Shown here: piece after piece, positions 21,004 to 30,381 of the stretch
Numbering within the stretch: the first letter of the stretch is position 1
Layout: every line of letters begins with the position of its first letter
Translations under genes and position numbers: made by a program
NCBI RefSeq assembly: GCF_016234775.1
Contig: NZ_JACRAH010000068.1
Coordinates: 1 to 53,514, forward strand
DNA: 53,514 nt
Reading direction: 5' to 3'
Origin: Aquabacterium sp.
GTDB lineage: Bacteria; Pseudomonadota; Gammaproteobacteria; Burkholderiales; Burkholderiaceae_C
Notes under the pieces: generated by a model
What the model was told of the DNA's origin: nothing
The model's input: the letters and a program-made list of their open reading frames with translations, nothing else
Database searches by the model: none

Positions 21004-21585
21004 ATGGCACACACGCTTCCTCCTTTGCCTTATGCGCAAGACGCTCTGGCCCCTCATCTGACGAAGGAAACCTTCGAGTACCACTACGGCAAGCACCATC
21101 AGGCTTACGTCACCAACCTGAACAACCTGATCCCCGGCACCGAGTTCGAAGCCCTGTCGCTGGAAGACATCATCAAGAAGTCCAGTGGTGGCATCTACAA
21201 CAATGCCGCCCAGATCTGGAACCACACCTTCTTCTGGAGCTGCATGAAGCCCCAGGGTGGCGGTGCGCCCACTGGCAAGCTGGCTGACGCCATCAACGCC
21301 AAGTTCGGCAGCTACGACGCTTTCAAGGAAGCCTTCACCAAGTCGGCCGTGGGCAACTTCGGTTCCGGCTGGACCTTCCTGGTCAAGAAGGCCGACGGCT
21401 CGGTGGACATCGCCAACTTCGGCCCCGCTGGTACGCCCCTGACCACCGGCGACACGCCTTTGCTGACCATCGACGTGTGGGAACACGCCTACTACATCGA
21501 TTACCGCAACGCTCGCCCCAAGTTCGTGGAAGTGTTCCTCAACAGCCTGGTCAACTGGGACTTCGCAGCCAAGAACTTCGGCTGA
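21004..21585 (+). CDS. sodB: Iron superoxide dismutase
   Basis: SodB converts superoxide to oxygen and hydrogen peroxide in the cytosol. The 193-residue protein has family length. The predicted metal ligands are H27 ([10 protein letters not shown]), H74 (IWNHTFFW), D157 and H161 ([11 protein letters not shown]). The GSGWTFLV and NNAAQIWNH motifs fit the Fe-type; Mn or cambialistic use cannot be excluded by eye. A strong terminator follows, so it is monocistronic. Confidence 0.95.
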   Translation: MAHTLPPLPYAQDALAPHLTKETFEYHYGKHHQAYVTNLNNLIPGTEFEALSLEDIIKKSSGGIYNNAAQIWNHTFFWSCMKPQGGGAPTGKLADAINAKFGSYDAFKEAFTKSAVGNFGSGWTFLVKKADGSVDIANFGPAGTPLTTGDTPLLTIDVWEHAYYIDYRNARPKFVEVFLNSLVNWDFAAKNFG

Positions 21586-21597
21586 TCGCTTATGGCA

Positions 21598-21613
21598 TGC
21601 AGCACTTGCTGCA
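21598..21613. repeat. Short inverted repeat after sodB
   Basis: TGCAGCA and TGCTGCA are perfect 7-bp arms with a 2-bp centre, 13 bp past the sodB stop. Its loop is too short for a stable hairpin as drawn; it may open partly or act with the terminator that follows. Confidence 0.3.
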
Positions 21614-21624
21614 GTGCAAAAAAC

Positions 21625-21651
21625 AAAACCGGGCCATGTGCCCGGTTTTTT
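21625..21651 (+). terminator. Rho-independent terminator of sodB
   Basis: AAAACCGGGC (21625-21634) pairs with GCCCGGTTTT (21640-21649) around CATGT, and the T-run continues to 21651. This is a classical intrinsic terminator. Confidence 0.9.
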
Positions 21652-21905
21652 CTTGGATCAAGTTTTGTTGCGCCGCGCCAAATACCTGAGGTCTTTTTGT
21701 GCTTTCCGTGTTTATTCATAGCGAAAAACCACTTCGGTGGTACATTTGACATCGGTTCTTTACGGCCCTTCCCGTCGCCCTTGCTGGATTTTGTTTTCCA
21801 AGCAGTCAGCAAGGCGGGTCGCAATCCGCCAACCGGTCAAGCCGTGTCGCGGAAGGTTTTCCAACCAGCCAATGTCCAGGCAGACCCTGGAGCGAGGTGA
21901 GCGAA
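21652..21905 (+). other. Structured leader region upstream of the 2-oxoglutarate dehydrogenase operon
   Basis: No gene is seen in the stretch between the sodB terminator and odhA. It contains several hairpins: ACCAC-TTCG-GTGGT (21728-21741), CCTTGCTG/CAGCAAGG (21779-21786 and 21807-21814) and GGCGG/CCGCC (21813-21817 and 21826-21830). The last two overlap by two bases and would compete. A TTGACA lies at 21746-21751, but no good -10 follows at 16-18 bp. The operon promoter is presumably here but cannot be pinned. Confidence 0.5.
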
Positions 21906-24764
21906 ATGATGCAGCAGTTCAGGTCGAACTCGTACCTGTTCGGGGGCAACGCCCCATACGTTGAAGAGTTGTACGAGGCCTACCTCGACAACCCCGGTTC
22001 CGTCCCAGATAACTGGCGAGCCTACTTCGACGCCCTCCAGAACGTCCCGGCCTCTGATGGCACCGATCACCGCGATGTGGCCCATGCGCCCGTGGTGGAA
22101 TCGTTTGCCCAGCGTGCCAAGGCCAATGCCTTCATGGTCAAGACCAGCTCCGCTGATCTGGCTGTGGCACGCAAGCAGGTTCACGTTCAATCGTTGATTG
22201 CTGCCTATCGTTTCCTCGGTTCCCGCTGGGCGGATCTCGATCCCCTCAAGCGTCAGGAACGCCTCAAGATCCCCGAACTCGAACCGTCCTTCTACGACTT
22301 CACCGAGTCGGACATGGACATCACGTTCAGCGCCACCAACACGTATTTCACCAAGGCCGAGCACATGACCTTGCGCGAAATCGTGCAGGCCTTGCGTGAA
22401 ACCTACTGCGGCAGCATCGGCGCCGAGTACATGCACATCACCGACCCCGGTGAAAAGCGCTGGTGGCAGGAAAAGCTGGAGTCCATGCGCTCCAAGCCCA
22501 CCTTCAGCGCCGAGAAGAAAAAGCACATCCTGGAGCGTCTGACGGCGGCCGAAGGCCTGGAGCGCTTCCTTCACACCAAGTACGTCGGTCAGAAGCGCTT
22601 CTCGCTCGAAGGCGGTGAAAGCTTCATCGCCTCCATGGACGAACTGATCCAGCGCGCCGGTGAAAAGGGTGTGCAGGAAATCGTCATCGGCATGGCCCAC
22701 CGTGGTCGTCTGAACGTGCTGGTCAACACGCTGGGTAAACAACCTGCCGAGCTGTTCTCCGAGTTTGAACACACCGCCCCCGAGAACCTGCCTTCCGGCG
22801 ACGTGAAGTACCACCAGGGTTTCTCCAGTGACGTGACCACGGCAGGCGGCCCCGTCCACCTGTCCCTGTCGTTCAACCCGTCCCACCTTGAAATCGTCAA
22901 CCCGGTGATCGAAGGGTCGGTCAAGGCCCGTATGGACCGCCGCGGTGACGTCAAGGGCTATCAAGTGCTGCCCGTGCAGGTGCACGGCGACGCCGCCTTT
23001 GCCGGCCAGGGTGTCGTGATGGAAACGCTGGCGCTGGCCCAGACCCGTGGTTACTACACGGGTGGCACGGTGCACATCGTGATCAATAACCAGATCGGGT
23101 TCACCACCTCCGATCCGCGTGACAGCCGCTCGACGCTGTACTGCTCGGACGTGGTCAAGATGATCGAAGCGCCCGTGCTGCACGTGAACGGTGACGACCC
23201 GGAAGCCGTCGTGCTGGCCACGCAACTGGCACTGGACTATCGCCAGGAATTCAGCAAGGACGTGGTGGTGGACATCGTCTGCTTCCGCAAACTGGGCCAC
23301 AACGAGCAGGACACGCCTGCCATGACCCAACCGCTGATGTACAAGAAGATCGGGCAGCATCCCGGTACCCGCAAGGTGTACGGTGATCGTCTGGTGGGTG
23401 GCGGCACCTTGCCCCCCACCGGTCCGGACGACATGGTCAAGGAATACCGCGCAGCCATGGAGGCGGGCAAGCACACGGTGGATCCGGTGCTGACCAACTA
23501 CAAGAGCAAGTACGCCGTCGACTGGACGCCTTATCTGGGCAAGAAGTGGACAGACAGCGCCGATACCGCGTTGCCTCTGGCCGAGTTCCGCCGCCTGGCC
23601 GAGCGCATCACCACCATCCCCAAGGACTTCAAGCCTCACCCCCTGGTGCAGAAGGTCATTGATGACCGCGCTGCCATGGGTCGTGGCGATATCAACGTCG
23701 ACTGGGGCATGGGCGAGCACATGGCTTTCGCCTCGCTGGTGGCATCGGGCTATCCCGTGCGCCTGTCTGGTGAAGACTGCGGTCGCGGCACGTTCACGCA
23801 CCGTCACTCGGTGCTGCACGACCAGAACCGCGAAAAGTGGGACATCGGCACCTACATCCCGCTGCAGCACGTGGCCGACAACCAGGCGCCGTATGTCGTC
23901 ATCGACTCCATCCTGTCTGAAGAGGCCGTGCTGGGCTTCGAGTACGGCTACGCCGGCTCCGATCCCAACAGCCTGGTGATCTGGGAAGCGCAGTTCGGCG
24001 ACTTCGCCAACGGCGCCCAGGTGGTGATCGACCAGTTCATCGCTTCCGGTGAGGTGAAGTGGGGCCGCGCCAATGGCCTGACGCTGATGCTGCCGCACGG
24101 CTACGAGGGCCAGGGCCCCGAGCACAGCTCGGCCCGCCTGGAGCGCTTCATGCAGCTGGCTGCCGACAACAACATGCAGATCGTGCAGCCAACTTCGGCT
24201 TCGCAGATCTTCCATGTGCTGCGTCGCCAGATGGTGCGCATGTTCCGCAAGCCGCTGGTCATCATGACCCCCAAGTCGCTGCTGCGTAACAAGGATGCCA
24301 CGTCGCCCCTGACCGAGTTCACACGCGGTGAATTCCGCACCGTGATCGGCGAGGTGGACGACACCATCGACAACAGCAAGGTCAAGCGCCTGATCTGCTG
24401 CTCGGGCAAGGTCTATTACGACCTGGTCAAGAAGCGTGCAGAAAAGAAAGCCACCGACACGGCCATCATCCGTGTCGAGCAGCTGTATCCCTTCCCGCAC
24501 AAGGCCTTTGCGGCCGAGATCAAAAAGTACCCAGGCCTGACGGATCTGGTGTGGTGCCAGGACGAGCCTCAGAACCAGGGTGCCTGGTTCTTCGTTCAGC
24601 ACTACATCCACGAGAACATGGCCGAAGGGCAGAAGCTGGGCTATGCGGGTCGTCCCGCCTCGGCTTCGCCTGCAGTGGGTTATGCCCATCTGCACCAGGA
24701 ACAGCAAAAAGCTTTGCTGGATCAGGCATTCGCCAAGCTCAAGGGCTTCGTTCTCACCAAGTAA
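21906..24764 (+). CDS. sucA: 2-oxoglutarate dehydrogenase E1 component
   Basis: This is the thiamine diphosphate-dependent E1 (also called odhA) that decarboxylates 2-oxoglutarate in the citric acid cycle. The 952-residue protein starts MMQQFRSNSYLFGGNAPYVE, the usual N-terminal segment that docks on E2. It carries GMAHRGRLNVL, the diphosphate-binding region around INNQIGFTTSDPRDSRST, and C-terminal transketolase-like domains with EAQFGDFANGAQVVIDQF. I chose ATG 21906 over in-frame GTG 21897 because the Shine-Dalgarno-like GAGGTGAG lies before it. It heads an operon with sucB, a PspC-domain gene and lpdA. Confidence 0.96.
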   Translation: MMQQFRSNSYLFGGNAPYVEELYEAYLDNPGSVPDNWRAYFDALQNVPASDGTDHRDVAHAPVVESFAQRAKANAFMVKTSSADLAVARKQVHVQSLIAAYRFLGSRWADLDPLKRQERLKIPELEPSFYDFTESDMDITFSATNTYFTKAEHMTLREIVQALRETYCGSIGAEYMHITDPGEKRWWQEKLESMRSKPTFSAEKKKHILERLTAAEGLERFLHTKYVGQKRFSLEGGESFIASMDELIQRAGEKGVQEIVIGMAHRGRLNVLVNTLGKQPAELFSEFEHTAPENLPSGDVKYHQGFSSDVTTAGGPVHLSLSFNPSHLEIVNPVIEGSVKARMDRRGDVKGYQVLPVQVHGDAAFAGQGVVMETLALAQTRGYYTGGTVHIVINNQIGFTTSDPRDSRSTLYCSDVVKMIEAPVLHVNGDDPEAVVLATQLALDYRQEFSKDVVVDIVCFRKLGHNEQDTPAMTQPLMYKKIGQHPGTRKVYGDRLVGGGTLPPTGPDDMVKEYRAAMEAGKHTVDPVLTNYKSKYAVDWTPYLGKKWTDSADTALPLAEFRRLAERITTIPKDFKPHPLVQKVIDDRAAMGRGDINVDWGMGEHMAFASLVASGYPVRLSGEDCGRGTFTHRHSVLHDQNREKWDIGTYIPLQHVADNQAPYVVIDSILSEEAVLGFEYGYAGSDPNSLVIWEAQFGDFANGAQVVIDQFIASGEVKWGRANGLTLMLPHGYEGQGPEHSSARLERFMQLAADNNMQIVQPTSASQIFHVLRRQMVRMFRKPLVIMTPKSLLRNKDATSPLTEFTRGEFRTVIGEVDDTIDNSKVKRLICCSGKVYYDLVKKRAEKKATDTAIIRVEQLYPFPHKAFAAEIKKYPGLTDLVWCQDEPQNQGAWFFVQHYIHENMAEGQKLGYAGRPASASPAVGYAHLHQEQQKALLDQAFAKLKGFVLTK

Positions 24765-24765
24765 A

Positions 24766-24795
24766 GGTTCAGGTGCCCTGCGGGGCGCCCGAACC
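24766..24795 (+). promoter_or_regulatory. Intercistronic stem-loop immediately after sucA
   Basis: GGTTC pairs with GAACC and an inner GGTGCCC pairs with GGGCGCC (one G-T wobble), with a single A-C mismatch between the two helices and a 4-nt loop. The stem begins one base after the sucA stop codon. With no T-run it is more likely an RNA stability or processing element than a terminator. Confidence 0.55.
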
Positions 24796-24800
24796 GAGCA

Positions 24801-24823
24801 GCCTGCAGGCGCACCCGGTGCGC
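24801..24823 (+). repeat. Palindrome and second hairpin in the sucA-sucB gap
   Basis: GCCTGCAGGC (24801-24810) is a perfect palindrome, overlapping a 6-bp hairpin GCGCAC-CCG-GTGCGC (24809-24823). Together with the preceding stem-loop most of the 116-bp gap is structured. Confidence 0.4.
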
Positions 24824-24880
24824 ACCAAACAGACAGGCAGCAGGTGAGGGCGAGAGCAGGGCCGAATGGAGATACACATC

Positions 24881-26161
24881 ATGGCAATCATTGAAGTCAA
24901 GGTTCCTCAGTTGTCCGAGTCGGTGGCCGAAGCCACCCTCTTGCAGTGGAAGAAAAAGCCCGGCGACGCCGTCGCGGCCGATGAGATCCTCATCGAAATC
25001 GAGACCGACAAGGTCGTGCTGGAAGTGCCCGCCCCAGGCGCCGGCGTGCTGGCCGAGTTGGTGGTGGCAGACGGCGGTACGGTGGTCTCCGACCAGGTGA
25101 TCGCACGCATTGATACTGAAGCCGCTGCGGGTGCTGTCGCTGCCCCTGCGGCAACGGCACCAGCCGCTGCGGCTGCACCTGCTGCTCCGGTGGCAGCGGC
25201 CGCCGCGACCGGTGGCAGCAAGGCCGATGTGGCCATGCCCGCTGCCGCCAAGCTGCTGGCTGACAACGGCCTGAGCACGGCTCAAGTGGCTGGTTCGGGT
25301 AAGGACGGTCGCGTTACCAAGGGTGATGTGCTGCAAGCCGTCGCTGCTGGCGCCAGCAAGCCTGCCGCTTCTGCGCCTGCAGCACCCGCCATCCCGACGG
25401 GTGTGCCTTCCAGCGCGCTGCCAGCCGTTCAGGCCCCGAGCGTGCCCAATCCGTTGGGCGAGCGCCCCGAGCAGCGCGTGCCGATGAGCCGTCTGCGCGC
25501 CCGTGTGGCCGAGCGTCTGCTGCAATCGCAAGCGACCAATGCCATCCTGACTACGTTCAACGAAGTGAACATGGCGCCCTTGATGGAAATGCGCAAAAAG
25601 TTCCAGGAGAAGTTTGAAAAGGAACACGGCACCAAGCTGGGCTTCATGAGCTTCTTTGTGAAAGCGGCTGTGCATGCGCTCAAGAAGTACCCTGTGCTGA
25701 ACGCCTCGGTGGACGGCAACGACATCGTCTACCACGGCTACTTCGACATTGGCGTGGCCGTCGGCTCGCCTCGTGGCCTGGTGGTGCCAGTGCTGCGCAA
25801 TGCCGACCAAATGACCTTCTCGGAAATCGAAAAGAAGATCGCCGAGTTCGGTGTCAAGGCACGTGACGGCAAGCTGGGTCTGGATGACCTGACCGGCGGC
25901 ACCTTCTCGATCTCCAATGGCGGCACCTTCGGTTCCATGCTGTCGACCCCGATCATCAACCCGCCTCAATCGGCCATCCTGGGCGTGCACGCCACCAAGG
26001 ATCGCCCTGTGGTGGAAAACGGCCAGATCGTGATCCGTCCGATCAACTATCTGGCGATGTCGTACGACCACCGCATCATCGACGGCCGCGAAGCCGTGCT
26101 GGGTCTGGTGGCGATGAAGGAAGCGCTGGAAGACCCAGCTCGCCTGCTGTTCGACATCTGA
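24881..26161 (+). CDS. sucB: 2-oxoglutarate dehydrogenase E2, dihydrolipoyl succinyltransferase
   Basis: E2 (odhB) forms the core of the complex and transfers the succinyl group to CoA. The 426-residue protein has one lipoyl domain with the lipoylated Lys44 in [10 protein letters not shown], a long Ala/Pro-rich linker (about 78-115), and an E3-binding domain ([13 protein letters not shown] to KGDVLQAV). After a second linker comes the catalytic acetyltransferase domain with the active-site motif [16 protein letters not shown] 24881 is chosen because it begins [15 protein letters not shown] and has GGAGA upstream; an in-frame ATG at 24866 adds five residues. Confidence 0.96.
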   Translation: MAIIEVKVPQLSESVAEATLLQWKKKPGDAVAADEILIEIETDKVVLEVPAPGAGVLAELVVADGGTVVSDQVIARIDTEAAAGAVAAPAATAPAAAAAPAAPVAAAAATGGSKADVAMPAAAKLLADNGLSTAQVAGSGKDGRVTKGDVLQAVAAGASKPAASAPAAPAIPTGVPSSALPAVQAPSVPNPLGERPEQRVPMSRLRARVAERLLQSQATNAILTTFNEVNMAPLMEMRKKFQEKFEKEHGTKLGFMSFFVKAAVHALKKYPVLNASVDGNDIVYHGYFDIGVAVGSPRGLVVPVLRNADQMTFSEIEKKIAEFGVKARDGKLGLDDLTGGTFSISNGGTFGSMLSTPIINPPQSAILGVHATKDRPVVENGQIVIRPINYLAMSYDHRIIDGREAVLGLVAMKEALEDPARLLFDI

Positions 26162-26201
26162 TCAACACCTGATCGTTCATGACCTGATTTTTTGCGGCCG
26201 G

Positions 26202-26222
26202 GCGGGCCTCACAAGGGCCCGC
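26202..26222 (+). repeat. Hairpin in the sucB-PspC gene gap
   Basis: GCGGGCC (26202-26208) and GGCCCGC (26216-26222) are perfect 7-bp arms. There is no downstream T-run, so it is likely an intercistronic RNA structure. Confidence 0.4.
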
Positions 26223-26271
26223 TCCGGACTGTCAAAGCCCCATACAGCAACACGACCGGACCCCATCCACC

Positions 26272-26604
26272 ATGTCCCTGGCTGACGAACTCGAACGCCT
26301 CGCCACCTTGCATGAACGCGGTGTGCTCAGCGCTGAGGAGTTCCAGCAGGCCAAGGCCCGTCTTATCCATCAATTGCCCCAGTCGGGCGACGGCTTACCG
26401 GCCGGCGCATCCGGCAGCCTGGAGGTCAGTCAGCTGCGTCGTTCACGAGACGACCGCTGGCTGGGCGGCGTATGTGGTGGCATTGCGCGCCTGACGGACA
26501 TGGAATCGTGGATCTGGCGGCTGATCTTTGCAGCCATGTTCATGCTGTGGGGCACGGGTTTATTGCTCTATATCCTGCTGTGGATCTTTGTGCCTGACGA
26601 CTGA
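26272..26604 (+). CDS. SHOCT-PspC domain small membrane protein
   Basis: The 110-residue protein has an N-terminal SHOCT-like helix pair (LADELERLATLHERGVLSAEEFQQAKARL shortened: LATLHERGVLSAEEF), a short linker, and a PspC domain with DRWLGGVCGGIARL. One or two hydrophobic segments follow (LIFAAMFMLWGTGLLLYILL). PspC domains are known from the phage-shock envelope-stress response. Here the gene lies inside the 2-oxoglutarate dehydrogenase operon, 110 bp after sucB and 45 bp before lpdA, and no pspA or pspF is nearby. Its role in this operon is unknown; a membrane link to the complex or a stress sensor is speculation. Confidence 0.82.
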   Translation: MSLADELERLATLHERGVLSAEEFQQAKARLIHQLPQSGDGLPAGASGSLEVSQLRRSRDDRWLGGVCGGIARLTDMESWIWRLIFAAMFMLWGTGLLLYILLWIFVPDD

Positions 26605-26649
26605 GGTCCAGGCAGATCAACACGGCGCAACAAGCGGATCGACACCATC

Positions 26650-28077
26650 ATGTCCAATCAATTCGACGTTATCGTCATCGGTGCAGGCCCTGGCGGCTAC
26701 ATCGCGGCCATCCGTGCTGCGCAACTGGGCTTCAAGGTGGCCTGTATCGACGAGTGGAAGAACAGCAAGGGCGGCCCCGCACCCGGCGGTACCTGTACCA
26801 ATGTCGGCTGTATCCCGTCGAAGGCCTTGCTGCAGTCGTCCGAGCACTATGACCAGGCGGCCCACCACTTTGCTGACCACGGCATCACCGTGGAAGGCCT
26901 GAAGATGGATGTGTCCAAAATGGTGGCCCGCAAGGACACGGTCGTCAAACAGAACAACGACGGCATCCTGTACCTGTTCAAGAAGAACAAGGTGAGCTTC
27001 TTCCACGGGCGAGGTTCGTTCGTGAAGGCCGCTGACGGCGCCTATGAAGTGGCCGTGAGCGGTGACAAGCCCGAGACGCTGTCTGCCAAACACATCGTGG
27101 TGGCCACGGGCTCCAGCGCTCGCCAGTTGCCGGGGGCAGCGTTTGATGAAAAGCTGATCCTGTCCAATGAAGGCGCGCTGGCCGTGACCGAAGCACCCAA
27201 GAAGCTGGGTGTGATTGGCTCGGGCGTGATCGGCCTGGAAATGGGCTCGGTCTGGCGCCGTCTGGGCGCAGAAGTGACTGTGCTGGAAGCCTTGCCAACC
27301 TTCCTGGCTGCTGTCGACGAGCAGGTCGCAAAAGAGGCCCAGAAGCTGTTCGTCAAGCAAGGCCTCAAGCTGGAACTCGGCGTGAAGATCGGTGAGGTCA
27401 AGGCCGGCAAGAAAGGTGTGACGGTCAGCTATGCCAACGCCAAGGGCGAAGAGCAGAAGCTGGAAGTCGATAAGCTGATCGTGTCCATCGGCCGCGTGCC
27501 CAACACCCATGGCCTGAACGCCGAAGCCGTGGGCCTCAAGCTCGACGAGCGCGGCGCGATCGTGGTGGACGACGACTGCAAGACCAATCTGCCCAATGTC
27601 TGGGCGGTGGGCGATGTGGTGCGTGGCCCCATGCTGGCTCACAAAGCTGAAGAAGAAGGTGTGGCAGTGGCCGAGCGCATTGCCGGTCAACATGGTCACG
27701 TCGATTTCAACCTGATTCCCTGGGTGATTTACACCAACCCGGAGATCGCCTGGGTCGGCAAAACCGAACAGGCGTTGAAAGCGGAGGGCCGTGCCTACAA
27801 GGCCGGTTCCTTCCCCTTTATTGCCAATGGTCGCGCCCGTGCTTTGGGTGACACGACTGGTTTCGTCAAGTTCCTGGCCGATGCCTCGACCGACGAAATT
27901 CTGGGTGTGCACATCATCGGGCCGTTTGCAAGCGAGTTGATCGCCGAGGCCTGCGTGGCCATGGCCTTCAAGGCCAGTGCCGAAGACATTGCGCGCATCT
28001 GTCACGCTCACCCTAGTTTGAGTGAGTCGACCAAGGAAGCAGCGCTCGCGGTGGACAAGCGCACCTTAAACTTCTGA
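26650..28077 (+). CDS. lpdA: Dihydrolipoyl dehydrogenase (E3)
   Basis: E3 reoxidises dihydrolipoamide on E2 and reduces NAD+. The 475-residue flavoprotein has the N-terminal FAD-binding motif [12 protein letters not shown], the redox disulfide [12 protein letters not shown], the NAD-binding motif [16 protein letters not shown], a second FAD motif ([17 protein letters not shown]), and the C-terminal acid-base pair in HAHPSLSES. It completes the operon and is followed by an intrinsic terminator. Confidence 0.96.
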   Translation: MSNQFDVIVIGAGPGGYIAAIRAAQLGFKVACIDEWKNSKGGPAPGGTCTNVGCIPSKALLQSSEHYDQAAHHFADHGITVEGLKMDVSKMVARKDTVVKQNNDGILYLFKKNKVSFFHGRGSFVKAADGAYEVAVSGDKPETLSAKHIVVATGSSARQLPGAAFDEKLILSNEGALAVTEAPKKLGVIGSGVIGLEMGSVWRRLGAEVTVLEALPTFLAAVDEQVAKEAQKLFVKQGLKLELGVKIGEVKAGKKGVTVSYANAKGEEQKLEVDKLIVSIGRVPNTHGLNAEAVGLKLDERGAIVVDDDCKTNLPNVWAVGDVVRGPMLAHKAEEEGVAVAERIAGQHGHVDFNLIPWVIYTNPEIAWVGKTEQALKAEGRAYKAGSFPFIANGRARALGDTTGFVKFLADASTDEILGVHIIGPFASELIAEACVAMAFKASAEDIARICHAHPSLSESTKEAALAVDKRTLNF

Positions 28078-28100
28078 GTTCTGCGCAAGCTACTCACATC

Positions 28101-28126
28101 AGGGGCGGCTGGGCTGCCCCTTTTTA
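28101..28126 (+). terminator. Rho-independent terminator of the sucA-lpdA operon
   Basis: AGGGGC (28101-28106) pairs with GCCCCT (28116-28121), extendable inward by a G-T and a G-C pair, and is followed by TTTTTATTTC. It lies 24 bp after the lpdA stop and 20 bp before the zapE start. Confidence 0.85.
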
Positions 28127-28147
28127 TTTCGCTTTTCACATCGTCAA

Positions 28148-29260
28148 ATGCCAGCGTCCGCGATCTCCGTTACCAAGCTGTATGAGCAAAGCCTGGCTGA
28201 GCGAGGCTACAAGGCCGACGCCGCACAGCTCCAGGGCATCGCGGCATTGCAGCGTTGCCAGGACGAGTGGGCCGGCTACAAGCGCCAGCGCTCCAATGCG
28301 CTGACCAAGATGTTGCGCTACCCCGATCTGCCCAAGGGCGTGTACATGTACGGTGGGGTGGGGCGCGGCAAGAGCTTCATCATGGACTGCTTCTACAACG
28401 CGGTCCCGCTGCAGCGCAAGACGCGCTTGCACTTCCACGAGTTCATGCGTGAAGTGCACCGCCAGTTGCATGAGCTCAAAGGTGTGCAGGACCCGCTGGA
28501 GGTGCTGGCCAAGCGCATGTCGCGCAAGCACCGCCTGATCTGCTTTGACGAGTTCCACGTGGCCGACGTGACTGACGCGATGATCCTCTATCGCTTGCTG
28601 GACGCCATGTTCCGCAACCGCATGAGCATCATCACCACCTCGAACTTCCACCCTGACGGCCTATACCCCAATGGCCTGCATCGCGACCGCATCCTGCCGG
28701 CCATTGAGCTGCTCAAAAGCCAGCTGGAGGTGGTCAATGTGGACAGCGGCAATGACTACCGCCGCCGCACGCTGGAGTTGGCCAATCTGTACCTCACGCC
28801 ACTCAATGAAGGAACGTCCAGGGAAATGGACGAGATCTTCGGCAAGCTGGCTGAAACGGCGGATGAAGATCCGAACCTGAACATCGAACACCGTGTGCTC
28901 AAGGCAAAGCGCCGTGCCGGTGGCGTGGTGTGGTTTGACTTCCAGACCCTGTGCGGCGGCCCGCGCTCGCAGAACGATTATCTGGAGCTGGCCTCACGTT
29001 TTCACACGGTGATGCTCAGCGACGTGCCGCACATGCCGGTGCGCATGGCTTCGGAGGCCCGCCGCTTTACCTGGCTGATCGACGTGCTGTATGACCGCAA
29101 GTGCAAGCTGGTGATCTCGGCCGACGTGCCCCCTGATCAGCTCTATACCGAGGGGCCGATGTCGCACGAGTTCCCGCGTACCGTGTCGCGGCTGACAGAG
29201 ATGCAGTCCAAGGAATACCTGAGCGAAGAGCGTCGCGTGGTGGACACGTCCATCACCTGA
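28148..29260 (+). CDS. zapE: AFG1-family ATPase, cell division protein ZapE
   Basis: ZapE is an FtsZ-ring-associated ATPase of the AFG1 group. The 370-residue product has the P-loop GGVGRGKS, the AFG1-typical FHEFMREVHRQLH after it, Walker B LICFDEFHV, and the conserved C-terminal VISADVPPDQLY. No second protein domain is present. It follows the operon terminator closely, so it probably has its own promoter in the short gap or depends on read-through. It converges on the PP2C gene. Confidence 0.92.
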   Translation: MPASAISVTKLYEQSLAERGYKADAAQLQGIAALQRCQDEWAGYKRQRSNALTKMLRYPDLPKGVYMYGGVGRGKSFIMDCFYNAVPLQRKTRLHFHEFMREVHRQLHELKGVQDPLEVLAKRMSRKHRLICFDEFHVADVTDAMILYRLLDAMFRNRMSIITTSNFHPDGLYPNGLHRDRILPAIELLKSQLEVVNVDSGNDYRRRTLELANLYLTPLNEGTSREMDEIFGKLAETADEDPNLNIEHRVLKAKRRAGGVVWFDFQTLCGGPRSQNDYLELASRFHTVMLSDVPHMPVRMASEARRFTWLIDVLYDRKCKLVISADVPPDQLYTEGPMSHEFPRTVSRLTEMQSKEYLSEERRVVDTSIT

Positions 29261-29286
29261 GGCCAGGCCGCTCAGGCCACCAGCTT

Positions 29287-30054
29287 TCAGTTGCCGGCTT
29301 CGATGCGCACCAGCGCCAGGGACAGGTTGTCGCCGCCGGCACGGGCGCGGTGACGTGCCTTGCCCACCAACATTTCTGCGGCTTCGCGCGGCGGCAGGGT
29401 ATGGACGATGGCACCCAACTCCTTGGGTGTGAAGTAATGCCACAGCCCGTCCGAACACACCAGCAGGCTGTCACCGATGTCCAGCTGGTGAATGCGGTGG
29501 GTATTGATGGGCGGATCCTGTTGTGTGCCCAGGCAGCCGGTCAGCAAATTGGCCTGCGGGTGCACATTGGCTTCTTCTTCCGTGATCTGGCCTTCTTCAA
29601 CCAGCCTTTGCACAAAGGAGTGATCCAGCGTGCGGTGTGCCAGTTCAGGGCCTCGGAAGTGGTACACACGGGTATCACCAGCGTGGGCGATATCGGCTGA
29701 CAGATCCGGATTGATGATGAAGGCGCCCACCGTGGAGTGCGGTTCTTCCTCGAAGGCAATGGCTGTCAGCTTGATCATGAGGTGCGCCTCATTGATCAAT
29801 TGCGCCAGGATGGTGTCCGAGTCGTCCTTGGCGGGAACGTAACGGTCAAAAACCTGCCTCGCGGTCATGATGACCTGGTCGGCTGCTTTGCGGCCCCCGC
29901 TTTTACCCCCCATGCCATCGGCCACGACGGCAAGCAGACACCCCTGCACCCGAGGGTGAGGAATGACTTCTACCTGGTCTTGCTGGTAAGGCCGATCCCC
30001 CCGATGGATGCCTGTGGCAGCCACCAGGCGAAAACTGGACGGTGGATTGATCAT
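29287..30054 (-). CDS. PP2C-family protein serine/threonine phosphatase
   Basis: The 255-residue single-domain phosphatase has the metal-binding motifs RPYQQDQ, VADGMGGKSGG, AHAGDTRVY, CSDGLWHY and the C-terminal GGDNLSLALV of PPM/PP2C enzymes. No membrane segment or kinase fusion is visible. It would remove phosphate from Ser/Thr residues placed by a Hanks-type kinase, none of which is in the window. It could in principle oppose phosphorylation recognised by FHA proteins such as the cyclase at 9110-10045, but the genes are 19 kb apart and this is conjecture. It is divergent from the YdcH-like gene. Confidence 0.9.
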   Translation of the reverse strand: MINPPSSFRLVAATGIHRGDRPYQQDQVEVIPHPRVQGCLLAVVADGMGGKSGGRKAADQVIMTARQVFDRYVPAKDDSDTILAQLINEAHLMIKLTAIAFEEEPHSTVGAFIINPDLSADIAHAGDTRVYHFRGPELAHRTLDHSFVQRLVEEGQITEEEANVHPQANLLTGCLGTQQDPPINTHRIHQLDIGDSLLVCSDGLWHYFTPKELGAIVHTLPPREAAEMLVGKARHRARAGGDNLSLALVRIEAGN

Positions 30055-30063
30055 GGGGAAAAC

Positions 30064-30069
30064 TATAAT
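30064..30069 (+). promoter_or_regulatory. Consensus -10 hexamer TATAAT upstream of the YdcH-like gene
   Basis: A perfect TATAAT occurs 87 bp upstream of the start codon at 30156. No matching -35 is found at 16-18 bp, so promoter assignment is tentative. Confidence 0.4.
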
Positions 30070-30155
30070 CGCTAATCAGTAGGATCCGGGGGGTGGCGAT
30101 GCCCCGGGGCATCCCTTGTTCAAGCGCCTAGTCACGGAGCCTTCGAGCTTCCCCG

Positions 30156-30359
30156 ATGCAAGAAAACCTGCATTCTCCCCATCGCCAGCTGATCGAGTTG
30201 CGCATGGAGCACGCTGATCTGGACAACCTCATTGATCGGGCGGCAGAACAGTCGCCGGTAGACGAACTGTCGCTACGGCGCCTCAAAAAGCGCCGTTTGC
30301 TGCTGCGCGACCAGATCACACGCCTCGAAATATTGCTCGATCCCAAAGAGCCGGCCTGA
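30156..30359 (+). CDS. YdcH family (DUF465) small protein
   Basis: This 67-residue charged helical protein contains LIELRMEHADLDNLIDRA and LSLRRLKKRRLLLRDQI, the pattern of the YdcH/DUF465 family. That family forms a helical hairpin of unknown function in proteobacteria. It is divergent from the phosphatase and ends 22 bp before the convergent glnD stop. Confidence 0.8.
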   Translation: MQENLHSPHRQLIELRMEHADLDNLIDRAAEQSPVDELSLRRLKKRRLLLRDQITRLEILLDPKEPA

Positions 30360-30381
30360 TAGGCTGCGCCTGCTTTTTGAC

